Shown: piece after piece, positions 8,208 through 17,640 of the stretch
Layout of the letters: each line of letters begins with the position of its first letter
How positions within the stretch are numbered: the stretch's first letter is position 1
DNA from: Cohnella mopanensis
Lineage (GTDB): Bacteria; Bacillota; Bacilli; Paenibacillales; Paenibacillaceae
Direction of reading: 5' to 3'
Assembly (NCBI RefSeq): GCF_022352055.1
Contig: NZ_JAKRWM010000015.1
Coordinates: 80,000-143,999, forward strand
Length of the DNA: 64,000 bases
The notes under the pieces: generated by a model
The model's database searches: none
What the model was told of the DNA's origin: nothing
What the model saw: only the letters and a program-made list of their open reading frames with translations
Translations under genes and position numbers: made by a program

Positions 8208-9557
8208 ATGAAAAAGAAAGCGAAAGTATTAAGCGTTACATCAATGGCAGTCACAATGCTTCTTAGTTTAGCGGCTTGCGGATCGGATAACGACAATCCG
8301 TCGGCAAGCAATACGGCAAGCCCGACGGAACAGAGTTCAAGCAACACAGGGAACGGAGAGAAAGTGAAGCTTAGAATCGTAACGCTTACGACGGATGAAA
8401 ATCGCAATAACATCATGGAGCAGTATATCAAACCCAACGTTGCCAAGGCGCTTCCGAATGTGGAAGTGGAATTCGAACCTGGCGGCGGCGGCGAAGACAT
8501 GGCGAACAAATTGAAAACGTACAACTCTTCCGGTGATATGCCAGACGTATTCTGGGATGATGCGGGGTTCTTCATTCCGTTGAACAATACGGGCAGCATT
8601 ATGGATTTGACCCCATACATTACCAAGGACGGATTCTTGGATAAGTACGACGTGCCCGGCGCGTTGAAGCATATCGACGGCAAGATTTACAGCTTGTCCT
8701 CCGGATCTGACACCTACTTTACGCCTGTTATCTTCTATCATAAAGATATGTTCGAGAAGGCGGGGGTGAAAGTTCCGACAACGTTCGACGAATTGCTCGA
8801 GGCATCGAAGAAACTTAACGCAAATGACATGGTGCCGGCGGTTACTCCTGGTAAGGGAGGCTGGGGACCGCAACTTTTCTTGCTTCAACAAATGGTTCAA
8901 ATCGGCGACCCTCAAGCGATGGAAGACCTTGTGAGCAATAAAACGGACTTTAACAATCCGTCCGTTAAGGCCGGCGCATCCCGTATTGAGCAATTGGTTA
9001 AGGCGGACTTCTTCCCGAAAGGCATTGCCAATCTTGACTACGGTCCGGCCATGGAGATGTTTACCTCGAAGAAAGCGGCCATGCTGATGATGTTTACTTG
9101 GGAACTGCCGAATCTGGCGAAAGACGATACGGTTGATTTCTTCCCGTTCCCAAGCGCCAGCGATAAGTACGATTCTGCAAAACACGTACAGTACTGGGGT
9201 TCTCCTTTGAACGGATACGCGGTCAACGCGAAGACCAAACATCCGGAGGAGGCGGTCAAGCTAGCTGAATTCCTTGCGATGATGGATGCGAAATATTTTG
9301 AATCCAAAGGTGCGCCGGTGTCATTGAACACGGGCGATGCGGCGCCGGAGCCAGGTCCGCTTATGAAGAAATTCATTGACTGGTACAATCCTATTCCTAC
9401 GAAAATTCCTTCTCTTGCACTAAACTCGTTGGACGCGAAGGTATCTGCAGAGTTGGGATCGCAAGGAGCAAGCTTGTTGACAGGCGAATATTCTACTGAT
9501 CAATTTATTGAGGCGATGCAGAAGGTATGGAGTCAAAATACGTGGTTTAATCAATAA
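8208..9557 (+). CDS. Sugar ABC transporter substrate-binding lipoprotein
   Basis: 449 residues. The signal peptide ends in the lipobox LAAC with lipidated Cys24, followed by a Ser/Asn/Thr-rich linker. The mature part has the family-1 solute-binding fold of oligosaccharide importers (MPDVFWDDAGFFIPLNN, DKYDVPGALKHIDGKIYSL, VKLAEFLAMMDAKYF). GGGAGG lies upstream of the ATG. It is followed by a stem-loop and two permease genes. No ATPase gene is nearby, as usual for this class, which shares an MsmX-type ATPase encoded elsewhere. The substrate cannot be told from sequence; it is likely an oligosaccharide. Confidence 0.92.
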   Translation: MKKKAKVLSVTSMAVTMLLSLAACGSDNDNPSASNTASPTEQSSSNTGNGEKVKLRIVTLTTDENRNNIMEQYIKPNVAKALPNVEVEFEPGGGGEDMANKLKTYNSSGDMPDVFWDDAGFFIPLNNTGSIMDLTPYITKDGFLDKYDVPGALKHIDGKIYSLSSGSDTYFTPVIFYHKDMFEKAGVKVPTTFDELLEASKKLNANDMVPAVTPGKGGWGPQLFLLQQMVQIGDPQAMEDLVSNKTDFNNPSVKAGASRIEQLVKADFFPKGIANLDYGPAMEMFTSKKAAMLMMFTWELPNLAKDDTVDFFPFPSASDKYDSAKHVQYWGSPLNGYAVNAKTKHPEEAVKLAEFLAMMDAKYFESKGAPVSLNTGDAAPEPGPLMKKFIDWYNPIPTKIPSLALNSLDAKVSAELGSQGASLLTGEYSTDQFIEAMQKVWSQNTWFNQ

Positions 9558-9583
9558 GAAATAGGCGTTTAATGGTGGAATAG

Positions 9584-9614
9584 CTCATGCCCCTCAATAC
9601 CTTGGGGGCATGAG
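9584..9614 (+). other. Intercistronic stem-loop after the binding protein
   Basis: CTCATGCCCC pairs perfectly with GGGGCATGAG across an 11-base loop. No T tract follows. This fits an mRNA-stabilising or partial-attenuation hairpin that keeps binding protein in excess over the permeases. Confidence 0.7.
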
Positions 9615-9639
9615 TATTAAATAAATGGTGGAGAGCGCT

Positions 9640-10524
9640 ATGAACAAGTATTACAGTACCAAGATGTCCATATTCGTGTTTGCTGCACCGGCATTGCTGT
9701 TATTCACCGTTTTTTGCGTATATCCTCTGTTTCCGGAAATATGGATGAGCTTGCATAATCATGACGGCTTCCGAAATTTGGGGTTTGTCGGACTAGACAA
9801 CTACAAGGATATGCTATCTTCTTCGTCATTCTGGCTTGCCCATAAGAATACGTACCTTATTGTTGGAATTTCGGTATTGATTGGGCTGCCTCTTTCCTTG
9901 ATGCTGGCCCTGTTCATGGATGTACAGAATCCGAGGTTTCGGCGCATCTTCAAAACGTCGGCCATGTTTCCCGCCATTTTGTCGGTAACGGTCGTCTCGC
10001 AGATTTGGGTGTCCTTTTATGATCCTAACTGGGGACTATTCAATACTATTCTGAAATCAATTGGTCTTGAGTCCTGGACCCATTCATGGTTAACGGAACG
10101 TAAAACGGTGATGCCCAGTATCGGACTGAGCTTCCTATGGCAATACATTGGATTGAACGCCATGCTATTCTATGCGGGAATTAAGACCATTCCCAAAAAT
10201 TACTATGAAGCGGCATTAATTGACGGTGCTAACTTTGTTCAAGTATGCATTCGAATTACGATTCCGTTGCTACAAGATATAACCAAATACGTATTGATCC
10301 TGTCCACGTTAGGTTCCATGGCCTTTTACGCGCAAGTCCGAGTTATGACTGCCGGAGGCCCAGGCGACACGTCTAGAACGGTCGTCTATCAAATGTATTA
10401 CACAGCCTTTGGAACGTCTGAATTCGGTAAAGGAACGGCCATAGCGGTTATCTTTATCCTGGAATGCCTCTTGATCTCCTTTCTCATTCAGCGATTCGTT
10501 GCAAGAGAAAAATTAGAGTTCTAG
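9640..10524 (+). CDS. Sugar ABC transporter permease (MalF/MsmF-like)
   Basis: 294 residues from the ATG preceded by GGTGGAG. An ATG at 9625 is in frame but overlaps that ribosome-binding site. Six hydrophobic segments are visible. The cytoplasmic EAA loop that contacts the ATPase reads YYEAALIDGANFVQ followed by ITIPLL. Together with the permease ten bases downstream it forms the membrane channel for the binding protein at 8208. Confidence 0.92.
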   Translation: MNKYYSTKMSIFVFAAPALLLFTVFCVYPLFPEIWMSLHNHDGFRNLGFVGLDNYKDMLSSSSFWLAHKNTYLIVGISVLIGLPLSLMLALFMDVQNPRFRRIFKTSAMFPAILSVTVVSQIWVSFYDPNWGLFNTILKSIGLESWTHSWLTERKTVMPSIGLSFLWQYIGLNAMLFYAGIKTIPKNYYEAALIDGANFVQVCIRITIPLLQDITKYVLILSTLGSMAFYAQVRVMTAGGPGDTSRTVVYQMYYTAFGTSEFGKGTAIAVIFILECLLISFLIQRFVAREKLEF

Positions 10525-10534
10525 GGGGAGAGTT

Positions 10535-11347
10535 ATGAAAACTATAAGCCGCGTCTTTTGGCTTCTCATAAGTTGCACGTTTTTGTTTCCTTTATATTGG
10601 ATGATCACGATGTCGTTTAAGTCTAAAGCCGAAGCTTATAGTAATCCGTACGGCATCCCTCATAATTGGGATTGGGGAAACTTCGGGGATGCGTTGTCAC
10701 AGTATCATTTCTTTAAGTACCTCCAAAACAGCTTCATTTATACCATAGGAACGATAGTCGTTACGTTGGCGGCAGGCAGCATGCTCGCCTATTGCTTAAG
10801 CCGAATGCAGTGGCGATTTAGCGCGATGACGCTGTTTTATGTTTCCTTGGGTTTGATCGTTCCCATTGAAGTCGTCTTAATTCCACTATTTCAATTGGTG
10901 AAACTGTTGCATATCAAGGATAGCTACTTGGGTCTCGTTTTGCCGTATTCCGGGTTCGCGATCGCATCCTGCGTTCTGATGCTATACGCTTTTCTCCGTT
11001 CCCTGCCCAAAGAGCTGGAAGAAGCTGCGTGCATGGATGGCGCGAACGTATATCAAACATTCCAGAAAATCATTCTCCCGATTATCATGCCTGCGTTGGT
11101 GACGCAATGCGTTCTGCTTTTCATGCGTATTTGGAACGAGTTCCCGCTGGCCTTCGTCATTGCTTCCAAAGACGACTTCCGCCCGTTAACCGTCGGTTTG
11201 CTTGATTTTTTCGTTAGCGTCGGCGTTTCGGACTGGGGGCTTATCGGAGCATCCATGCTTCTATCGAGTTTACCAACGATCATCGTATATATGCTCGGAA
11301 ATGAAAAAATTGAGAACGCGTTGACGGCAGGCGCTATTTTGAAGTGA
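10535..11347 (+). CDS. Sugar ABC transporter permease (MalG/MsmG-like)
   Basis: 270 residues, six membrane segments, with the EAA loop ELEEAACMDGANVYQTF followed by IILPII. The N-terminus ISCTFLFPLYWMITMSFK and the C-terminal GAILK are typical of the second permease of this class. The start has GGGGGAG upstream and lies ten bases after the first permease. Last gene of the transporter operon. Confidence 0.92.
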   Translation: MKTISRVFWLLISCTFLFPLYWMITMSFKSKAEAYSNPYGIPHNWDWGNFGDALSQYHFFKYLQNSFIYTIGTIVVTLAAGSMLAYCLSRMQWRFSAMTLFYVSLGLIVPIEVVLIPLFQLVKLLHIKDSYLGLVLPYSGFAIASCVLMLYAFLRSLPKELEEAACMDGANVYQTFQKIILPIIMPALVTQCVLLFMRIWNEFPLAFVIASKDDFRPLTVGLLDFFVSVGVSDWGLIGASMLLSSLPTIIVYMLGNEKIENALTAGAILK

Positions 11348-11454
11348 ACATTCAGTCAAGCTTGCGCATCTCGAATAATTCCAATCCACAAGGTGCACCC
11401 TATGGCATAGCGGATAACGCTTATCCATTCCTAATTTAAGGGGGCATTATACTC

Positions 11455-12060
11455 GTGCGTAAAGGAATGATTGTCACTTCCGTCCTATTGTCATCCGTGA
11501 TCGCTTTGACGGGATGCATGGGAAAGACGGGAGATTTAGGTAACAAGAACATTCGACCTAATTCCGTCCGAGGTTACAATAACGTAACGGGTAACGGGAT
11601 TAACAACAAAATGCGTTTTGCCAACGATCAAGACAATGCGCAGAACCGGATGTACGGGGAAAGGAAAATAAATAACAATGTGATCGGCATGCATGGGAAT
11701 TCACGCATAGAGATGAGCGATAAAATCGCCGACAAGATCGCGGCGATACCAGGCATCTCCTCGGCTTACGTGATGATGACCGATCATAACGCCTATGTTG
11801 CCGTTAAGGAAGAAGACAAAGCGAATACGGGCCATTCCGCGGTAACGGATGCCGTGAAGGACAAGATCGCGGACCATGTCAAGTCGTTGTCGCCTTCGGT
11901 AGGGAACGTCTACGTCTCCGCCAATCCGGATTTTACCGGGCGGATGGAAGGTTATGCGCACGACGTAAAAGCAGGTCATCCGATTCAAGGTTTAATAGTC
12001 GAGTTCAACGCGCTTGTAGAGCGGATCTTCCCTGCTCACTCGGGCACGAGACACCGTTAA
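11455..12060 (+). CDS. YhcN/YlaJ family sporulation lipoprotein
   Basis: 201 residues. The signal peptide ends in LTGC with Cys21 as the lipidation site. A low-complexity Asn/Gly/Arg-rich stretch follows, and then the YhcN/YlaJ domain (SDKIADKIAAIPGISSAYVM, NAYVAVKEED, VYVSANPDFTGRMEGY). Family members are small lipoproteins of the forespore or spore inner membrane. The start is GTG with GGGGG ten bases upstream. A perfect 7-bp inverted repeat GGATAA-CGC-TTATCC-like element lies at about 11412-11426, of unknown role. It is not co-transcribed with the sugar genes by function, although no terminator separates them. Confidence 0.85.
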   Translation: MRKGMIVTSVLLSSVIALTGCMGKTGDLGNKNIRPNSVRGYNNVTGNGINNKMRFANDQDNAQNRMYGERKINNNVIGMHGNSRIEMSDKIADKIAAIPGISSAYVMMTDHNAYVAVKEEDKANTGHSAVTDAVKDKIADHVKSLSPSVGNVYVSANPDFTGRMEGYAHDVKAGHPIQGLIVEFNALVERIFPAHSGTRHR

Positions 12061-12079
12061 TTCGGTTACCGATTGAACG

Positions 12080-12119
12080 AAAGCCGAGATCAAAGCAGCG
12101 ACTTTGATCTCGGCTTTTT
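12080..12119 (+). terminator. Rho-independent terminator after the YhcN-like gene
   Basis: AAAGCCGAGATCAAAG pairs perfectly with CTTTGATCTCGGCTTT across a six-base loop and runs into TTTTT. The 257 bases from here to the next start hold only a small inverted repeat ATACA-AAA-TGTAT at 12318-12330 and no convincing promoter. Confidence 0.92.
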
Positions 12120-12376
12120 GCTGTCGAAATCCGCTGATCCATCCGCTATCCGGTTCAACGAATGCAGACTGCCGGCAACTTGCCATGGGTCGATTCTTTA
12201 TTCTACCGAAGCAAGATAGGTTCGAAACACATTCGCATACAAATTGTCTGCGCTTTCATAGTTGAAATCGCCGGTATGTTGAAACAATGCAATTATCTTT
12301 ACTTTTTTAACCGGACAATACAAAATGTATTTTACATTCACCGATCATAATGAAGCACTCTCTAGGAGGAAGGCAG

Positions 12377-13939
12377 ATGCATAAGGTACTGATCGTCGAT
12401 GACGAGATTTTCGTACGCAAAGGGTTAATTAACCTGCTTGATTGGTCGTCGCTGCAATTTGAGATATGCGGCGAAGCTGAGAACGGCGTTGAAGCATTGA
12501 ACCTCATTAAGCAATTAACCCCGGATCTCGTGATCGTAGATATACGAATGCCTGTGCTTGATGGCCTGGAGCTCATCCGCCAAGTCAATGAACAGGGAGA
12601 GCATCAGCCGGTATTTATCATTTTAAGCGGGTATCCCGATTTTTCTTACGCGCAGCAAGCGTTCCGTTACAATGTGTCGGACTATATTCTGAAACCGGTC
12701 AATGAACAGGAGCTTACCTCTACCTTGAAGCATATCGCGGTTACGCTGAATCAGCAGCAGCTCCTATCGATGACAAGGGAAAAACCGCTTGTCGAGATGA
12801 TCATCGAAAGCTTGATCCAGGCCGAACCCGACGAGCAGGTGATGACCCTCATTGCGAAAACGCTTGAGCTTCCCATCGCCTCCTCTTATATCTATATCAT
12901 TGCTGAAGTACAGGATAAGCTGGCACATCATGAAGTAGACTACATGCCCCAATTACTAACGCTTCTCAAGCGGTATTACCGACTAGAAGAACAACCGCTT
13001 CTCATTCATGTACGCGAACACAATCAATATGGATTTATCGTCCCCGCGCAAAAGCATGAGGAGCGAATCGATGATCAGCGGATAGGCTGCATGAGGCTGC
13101 ATCAATATCTGGAGAGAGGGCTTGCCACGAAAGTCGCTTTGTTCGCAGGCCATAAGGTCGATCACTTGGGTAAGATCGTTCATTCCCGAGTCAGCGCTGA
13201 CGAATGCTTGAATTATCGTTTTGCCGCAGGCTTTAACGGCGTATTCATGGCAACGGTGCTGCTAGAGCTGCCCTTATACTATTTCGATGTTGATGAAGAA
13301 CTGCACAGCAAGCTGATGTACGGGATTGAGAGCTATCACAAGGAAGGTTACACAAGCGGGATTGACGCCATTTTCACTGCTTTTCAGGAGCGGTATTTCG
13401 CTCCGGGCGCAGTTGCGAATACCGTACGTCGAATTATGATCGCGACGATCAATATGATCCGCCAACTGGCAGGAGATGAGAAGGAGCTGGCCTCCTTGGA
13501 GGAGTTGCTCAACTGGCAGACCAAATACCGTAATCTCGACCAGCTGAAGCAGGTATTCCTGAATTTCCTGGAGGAAGCTGCCGAGTATATTGCGGAGAAA
13601 CGAGGAGAGAAAGGCGAAGGCAATATTGAAAAAGTGAAAAAATATATCGACGGCCACTATAGAGAAAACATCTATCTGAAGGGCATCGCCGCCGATTTCC
13701 AGATGAACCCGATCTATCTTGGACAGCTGTTCCGCAAAAAATACGGTATGTACTTCAATGAATACCTGCTCTCGCTGCGGATTGAAGAGGCCAAGCGGCT
13801 GCTGCGGCAAACCAAAAAGCGCATGTATGAGATCGCGGAGCAGGTCGGATTCCAGAACGCGGATTATTTTGCCGCACAATTTGAGAAGCTTGAGAAGATG
13901 ACGCCTACCGAATATCGGAATCGGATGATCGAACAATGA
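12377..13939 (+). CDS. Response regulator with AraC output, YesN type (second locus)
   Basis: 520 residues from the ATG seven bases after AGGAGGAAG. An in-frame ATG at 12350 lies upstream of that site and is unlikely to be used. The receiver domain has VDDE, Asp55 in VIVDIRMP and Lys in ILKPVN. The C-terminal AraC domain starts near residue 425 (KGIAADFQMNPIYLGQLFRK ... FQNADYFAAQFEKLEKMTPTEYR). It partners the histidine kinase immediately downstream, in regulator-first order opposite to the locus at 4580. The likely target is the Lpl-type importer and glycosidases. Confidence 0.93.
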   Translation: MHKVLIVDDEIFVRKGLINLLDWSSLQFEICGEAENGVEALNLIKQLTPDLVIVDIRMPVLDGLELIRQVNEQGEHQPVFIILSGYPDFSYAQQAFRYNVSDYILKPVNEQELTSTLKHIAVTLNQQQLLSMTREKPLVEMIIESLIQAEPDEQVMTLIAKTLELPIASSYIYIIAEVQDKLAHHEVDYMPQLLTLLKRYYRLEEQPLLIHVREHNQYGFIVPAQKHEERIDDQRIGCMRLHQYLERGLATKVALFAGHKVDHLGKIVHSRVSADECLNYRFAAGFNGVFMATVLLELPLYYFDVDEELHSKLMYGIESYHKEGYTSGIDAIFTAFQERYFAPGAVANTVRRIMIATINMIRQLAGDEKELASLEELLNWQTKYRNLDQLKQVFLNFLEEAAEYIAEKRGEKGEGNIEKVKKYIDGHYRENIYLKGIAADFQMNPIYLGQLFRKKYGMYFNEYLLSLRIEEAKRLLRQTKKRMYEIAEQVGFQNADYFAAQFEKLEKMTPTEYRNRMIEQ

Positions 13940-13950
13940 GGAGGGCCGTC

Positions 13951-15705
13951 ATGCTTACCTTTGGATTTAACAACTTGAAGCTGCGAAGCAAGCTCATTCT
14001 GATCTATGTCATCTGTGTGTTCTTGCCGATTGTGCTGACCAACGTGACGTTCTATCATGTAACAACAATCAACATTAAGAACCAGAAGACGGCCGATGCA
14101 GAAGAAGCGATTACGCTATTGCAATCCAAAATCGGAGCTTTGATTGACGATGCTGCAGGCATTGCTTATCTGTATTCGATTGACAGTCAGCTTAACAATC
14201 ACCTGAATATCGAACATACATCGAATGAAAACTACGTAGCGTCGCTTAAGAGCATATCGAGTATATTCAATCGCGGTGAAATGGAAGACAAAACGATCAG
14301 CTCCATTACGATCATGAGCGATAATCCGACCATTCTAGCCTCGAGTCATATTATCAAACTCGAAGATGAAATACGAAACACGGACTGGTATCGACAAAGT
14401 AAAAATTACAGCCGTACATATCCCCATCTGTATGTGACGCACGACAGGATCAGCGTAATTCAAAAGCTGTCGGATCCACGTTATGAGGCTTACGAGAATG
14501 TGGTCAAAATCGACCTGAACACGAACTATATTAATCAGGTTATAAACTTGTCTGCCTTTACAGGCGATTTCTACCTGATCGATCCCGATGATCAAGCGCG
14601 CTATGGTCGTCTGGCGAACGGTCAACCCAGCGAGGGGATCACTGCTGACCAGACGCTGGCGCTCCATGATATTCCGAAACCCGACAAGCCGATCGTGATT
14701 ACCAAGCCCTATCAATCGAGTCGTTATTTGGGAAACTGGAAAGTATACGGCGTTCTTGATGAAGAGAAAATCTTGTACGACGTCAGGCAATCCGGTCAGT
14801 TCATCCTGTGGTTCGCCGGGATTAACTTCCTGGTTCCGACAATTGTCATCCTCATACTCTCGCGTTCGATCCATTCGCGCATTCAGAATATTCTCCGGCA
14901 CATGAAATCGATTAAGGGCAAAGACTTCGAACGAATTCCATATCATCGGGAACGAGATGAAGTAGGCGAGCTTGCCGTCGAATTCAATCGCATGAGCTCG
15001 CGGATCGAGAACTTAATCAATGATGTCTATGTGGTAGAAATTCAGAAGAAGGAGCTGGAGCTGCGGCAGAGACAAGCCCAGCTGCATGCGCTACATAGTC
15101 AGATCAACCCTCATTTCTTGTTTAATTCACTCGAGACGATCCGGATGCGTAGTCAGATGAAGGGTGAATCTCAGACAGCCAAGACGATTCAGAATATGGC
15201 GACAATCTTCCGGAAGTCTATCCTATGGAAGCGAAGTTTCGTGACGATTCGCGAGGAACTGGAGTTAATCGAGTGCTTCCTGGAAATACAGAAGTATCGG
15301 TTCGACAGCAAGCTCGAGTATCATATCGAGGTTGCTCAATCCGTCATGGACATTGAAATTCCTAAGATGGCATTCTTGCCCTTCGTGGAAAATGCGAGTA
15401 TTCACGGCATCGAGAACATACCTGGCATTGGTTATATTACGATTCAAATTGCGCAAGAGCAGGATGAGATTGTGTTCATCATCTCGGACAATGGCGTGGG
15501 CATCGAACAAGAGAAGATCGATGAGCTTTACCGCTACTTCGAAGAAGATGCAGCCATGGGCGACTCCATAGGCATGAAAAATGTCATTACCCGTCTCAAA
15601 ATCTGTTACGGTGAATCGTTCAGCTTCGCAATCGCCAGCGAACGACATAAAGGAACGCGGATTACGCTCCGGTTGCCGATCGTTCAAAAAAAAGAAGTAT
15701 TCTAA
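13951..15705 (+). CDS. Sensor histidine kinase, YesM type (second locus)
   Basis: 584 residues from the ATG that follows GAGGAGGG (13938-13945), a site overlapping the stop of the regulator. Transmembrane segments near residues 15-35 and 285-305 enclose an extracellular sensor. HAMP (SRSIHSRIQNILRHMK), then SQINPHFLFNSLETI with phospho-acceptor His388, then an ATPase domain with FVENASIHGI and SDNGVGI. Translationally coupled to its regulator. Predicted to sense an extracellular sugar or the liganded binding protein. Confidence 0.92.
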   Translation: MLTFGFNNLKLRSKLILIYVICVFLPIVLTNVTFYHVTTINIKNQKTADAEEAITLLQSKIGALIDDAAGIAYLYSIDSQLNNHLNIEHTSNENYVASLKSISSIFNRGEMEDKTISSITIMSDNPTILASSHIIKLEDEIRNTDWYRQSKNYSRTYPHLYVTHDRISVIQKLSDPRYEAYENVVKIDLNTNYINQVINLSAFTGDFYLIDPDDQARYGRLANGQPSEGITADQTLALHDIPKPDKPIVITKPYQSSRYLGNWKVYGVLDEEKILYDVRQSGQFILWFAGINFLVPTIVILILSRSIHSRIQNILRHMKSIKGKDFERIPYHRERDEVGELAVEFNRMSSRIENLINDVYVVEIQKKELELRQRQAQLHALHSQINPHFLFNSLETIRMRSQMKGESQTAKTIQNMATIFRKSILWKRSFVTIREELELIECFLEIQKYRFDSKLEYHIEVAQSVMDIEIPKMAFLPFVENASIHGIENIPGIGYITIQIAQEQDEIVFIISDNGVGIEQEKIDELYRYFEEDAAMGDSIGMKNVITRLKICYGESFSFAIASERHKGTRITLRLPIVQKKEVF

Positions 15706-15819
15706 GTCAAATCTCAACTATTCAAAGACGAATCTAAGGTTTGACATATAACAATGACAAGGCCTTTCTTCTATACTCAAGATGCTTAACAACTTAGGAA
15801 AGAGAAGGGGGATTTAACA

Positions 15820-17535
15820 GTGGTCAGAAAAAAGTGGCTGCTAACCAGCCTCGCCGTAGTCACGGCGGCAACACTCGTTCTAGCTGGTTGCTCGTCGAAA
15901 AAGGACGAAGGAGGAAAGAATGCAACCCCGGGTACTAACCCAAGTAATAGCACGACAACCGAAAGCAAGGCGCCAGAGGCAAACAAGGATCCGGTTACGT
16001 TCACGTACTACGGATTCGGAACGAACATTGACGTCCTTGCAAGCGAAACGACAATAGGCAAAATCCTTCGGGACCAAACAGGCGTCGATTGGAAAATGGA
16101 ATATGTTGTCGGAGATACGAGCACCAAGGCTGGCGTCATGATTGCCGGCGGCAAATATCCCGACGTCATTTCTCCTGTGGACCAGCTTCCCAAGCTGTTG
16201 GATGCAGAGGCATTTATCCCGCTGAATGATCTGATCGAGAAATATGGCCCTAACATTAAGCGAGTGTACGGTCCTTATATGGACAAGATCACTAATGAGG
16301 ATGGCAACATCTACATCCTTCCGTTCACAGCCAATATCGGGGGCTACTTGATGGATCCTGACGCGGGCAGCAACTTCTACATTCAACGCAGAGTGTTGAA
16401 AGAATTCGGCTACCCGCAAGTGAAAACGCTTGATCAATACATGGAACTCATCGAGAAGTATCAAGCGAAATATCCGACCGTAGACGGCAAAGACACGACT
16501 GGGTTCCTGACCTTCGCTGGCGAACCGGGTCAGTTCTATACGATCACCAACGCTCCGATGCACTTGGCCGGATATCCGAACGACGGCAACGTATTGGTCG
16601 ATCTGGAGACTCATGAAGCCAAGCTCTATATGGGCACCGAATATGAGAAGAAATGGCTCCAAAAATTGAACGACATGTACCAGAAAGGCCTGGTCGATCC
16701 GGAATCCTTCACGGCGAACGGGGACCAATTCAAGGCAAAGCTGACTTCCGGCCGCGTGCTCGGTTTCGTCGGTTACATCTGGCAGATGGCTGATGCCATG
16801 AATAACCTGAAGACGGCCGGAAATGACGATCTTCGTTATGTATCGCTTCCGATCGTGTTCGACGAAAGTATTACCGATGCTTATATGGATCCTCCTTCCT
16901 TCGTTAACAATCGCGGGCTTGGCATTAGCGTAAGCGCTAAAGATCCTGTACGTATCATTCAATATTGGGACAACCTGCTCAAGGAAGAGAATCAGAAGCT
17001 TGTGATGTGGGGAGAGGAAGGCGTTACGTACTCCAAGAATGAACAAGGTCGGTTTGTCATGAGCAAAGAGCAATTGGTAAATCGCAACGACAATGACTTC
17101 AAACGCAAGTACGGCTTTGCTTACTTTGAATATGAATGGCCGCGTTACGGCGACAACTCGGTATACGAGGACGGCAATGCGCAGAAACCATTCAGCCAGC
17201 CTGAGGTAGCAGACGTCAATTATACGGATGGCGATCGTACACTACTTAAGGCTTACAATATCGATACCTTCTCCGGCTTCTTCGCGAAACCAGTGGAAAG
17301 ACCATGGTATCCTGCGTGGAGCATCGAGAAGGCGGAAGGTTCTCCCGAACAGATCTTCAATCAGAAAGCCGGAGATCTTCAGCAGAAGTACTTTCCAAAG
17401 CTTGTGCTCTCCAAAGCGGGTCAGTTCGATTCCGTGTGGAATGATTACATGAAGGACTTCGGCAAGTTGAATGCTGCCGGCTTCGAAGCGTACATGACCG
17501 GCAAGGTGAAGGATCGTGTCGCAGGTAAATGGTAA
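15820..17535 (+). CDS. ABC transporter substrate-binding lipoprotein, LplA-like
   Basis: 571 residues, longer than ordinary sugar-binding proteins and typical of the LplA/YtcQ group that works with LplB and YtcP/LplC permeases. The signal peptide ends in LAGC with Cys24. The mature protein has FTYYGFGTNIDVLASETTIG, GKYPDVISPVDQLPKLLDA and a C-terminal KLNAAGFEAYMTGKVKDRVA. The start is GTG with AAGGGGG eight bases upstream. A 13-base motif shared with the region before 4434 lies at 15739-15751. Probable substrate: oligosaccharides released by secreted polysaccharide-degrading enzymes. Confidence 0.92.
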   Translation: MVRKKWLLTSLAVVTAATLVLAGCSSKKDEGGKNATPGTNPSNSTTTESKAPEANKDPVTFTYYGFGTNIDVLASETTIGKILRDQTGVDWKMEYVVGDTSTKAGVMIAGGKYPDVISPVDQLPKLLDAEAFIPLNDLIEKYGPNIKRVYGPYMDKITNEDGNIYILPFTANIGGYLMDPDAGSNFYIQRRVLKEFGYPQVKTLDQYMELIEKYQAKYPTVDGKDTTGFLTFAGEPGQFYTITNAPMHLAGYPNDGNVLVDLETHEAKLYMGTEYEKKWLQKLNDMYQKGLVDPESFTANGDQFKAKLTSGRVLGFVGYIWQMADAMNNLKTAGNDDLRYVSLPIVFDESITDAYMDPPSFVNNRGLGISVSAKDPVRIIQYWDNLLKEENQKLVMWGEEGVTYSKNEQGRFVMSKEQLVNRNDNDFKRKYGFAYFEYEWPRYGDNSVYEDGNAQKPFSQPEVADVNYTDGDRTLLKAYNIDTFSGFFAKPVERPWYPAWSIEKAEGSPEQIFNQKAGDLQQKYFPKLVLSKAGQFDSVWNDYMKDFGKLNAAGFEAYMTGKVKDRVAGKW

Positions 17536-17558
17536 TCAGCGCAGCAAAATAGGAAATC

Positions 17559-17595
17559 TAGACGGGAAAAGTGAAGTCATTCACTTTTCCCATCT
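17559..17595 (+). other. Intercistronic stem-loop after the LplA-like gene
   Basis: GGGAAAAGTGAA pairs with TTCACTTTTCCC across a four-base loop, extended by AGA/TCT with one mismatch. No T tract follows. Same position and probable role as the hairpin at 9584. Confidence 0.7.
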
Positions 17596-17640
17596 AAATT
17601 CTTAGGTCATACAAGATGATAGAGAAGGGAGACGAACCGA

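Noticed and set aside
11405..11434. Sigma-G promoter before the YhcN-like gene
   Set aside because: GCATA and CATTCCTA stand at plausible spacing, but the -10 has one base too many against CATNNTA.
15880..17073. 397-codon minus-strand frame opposite the LplA-like gene
   Set aside because: Entirely antisense to a well-supported lipoprotein gene and without family features.
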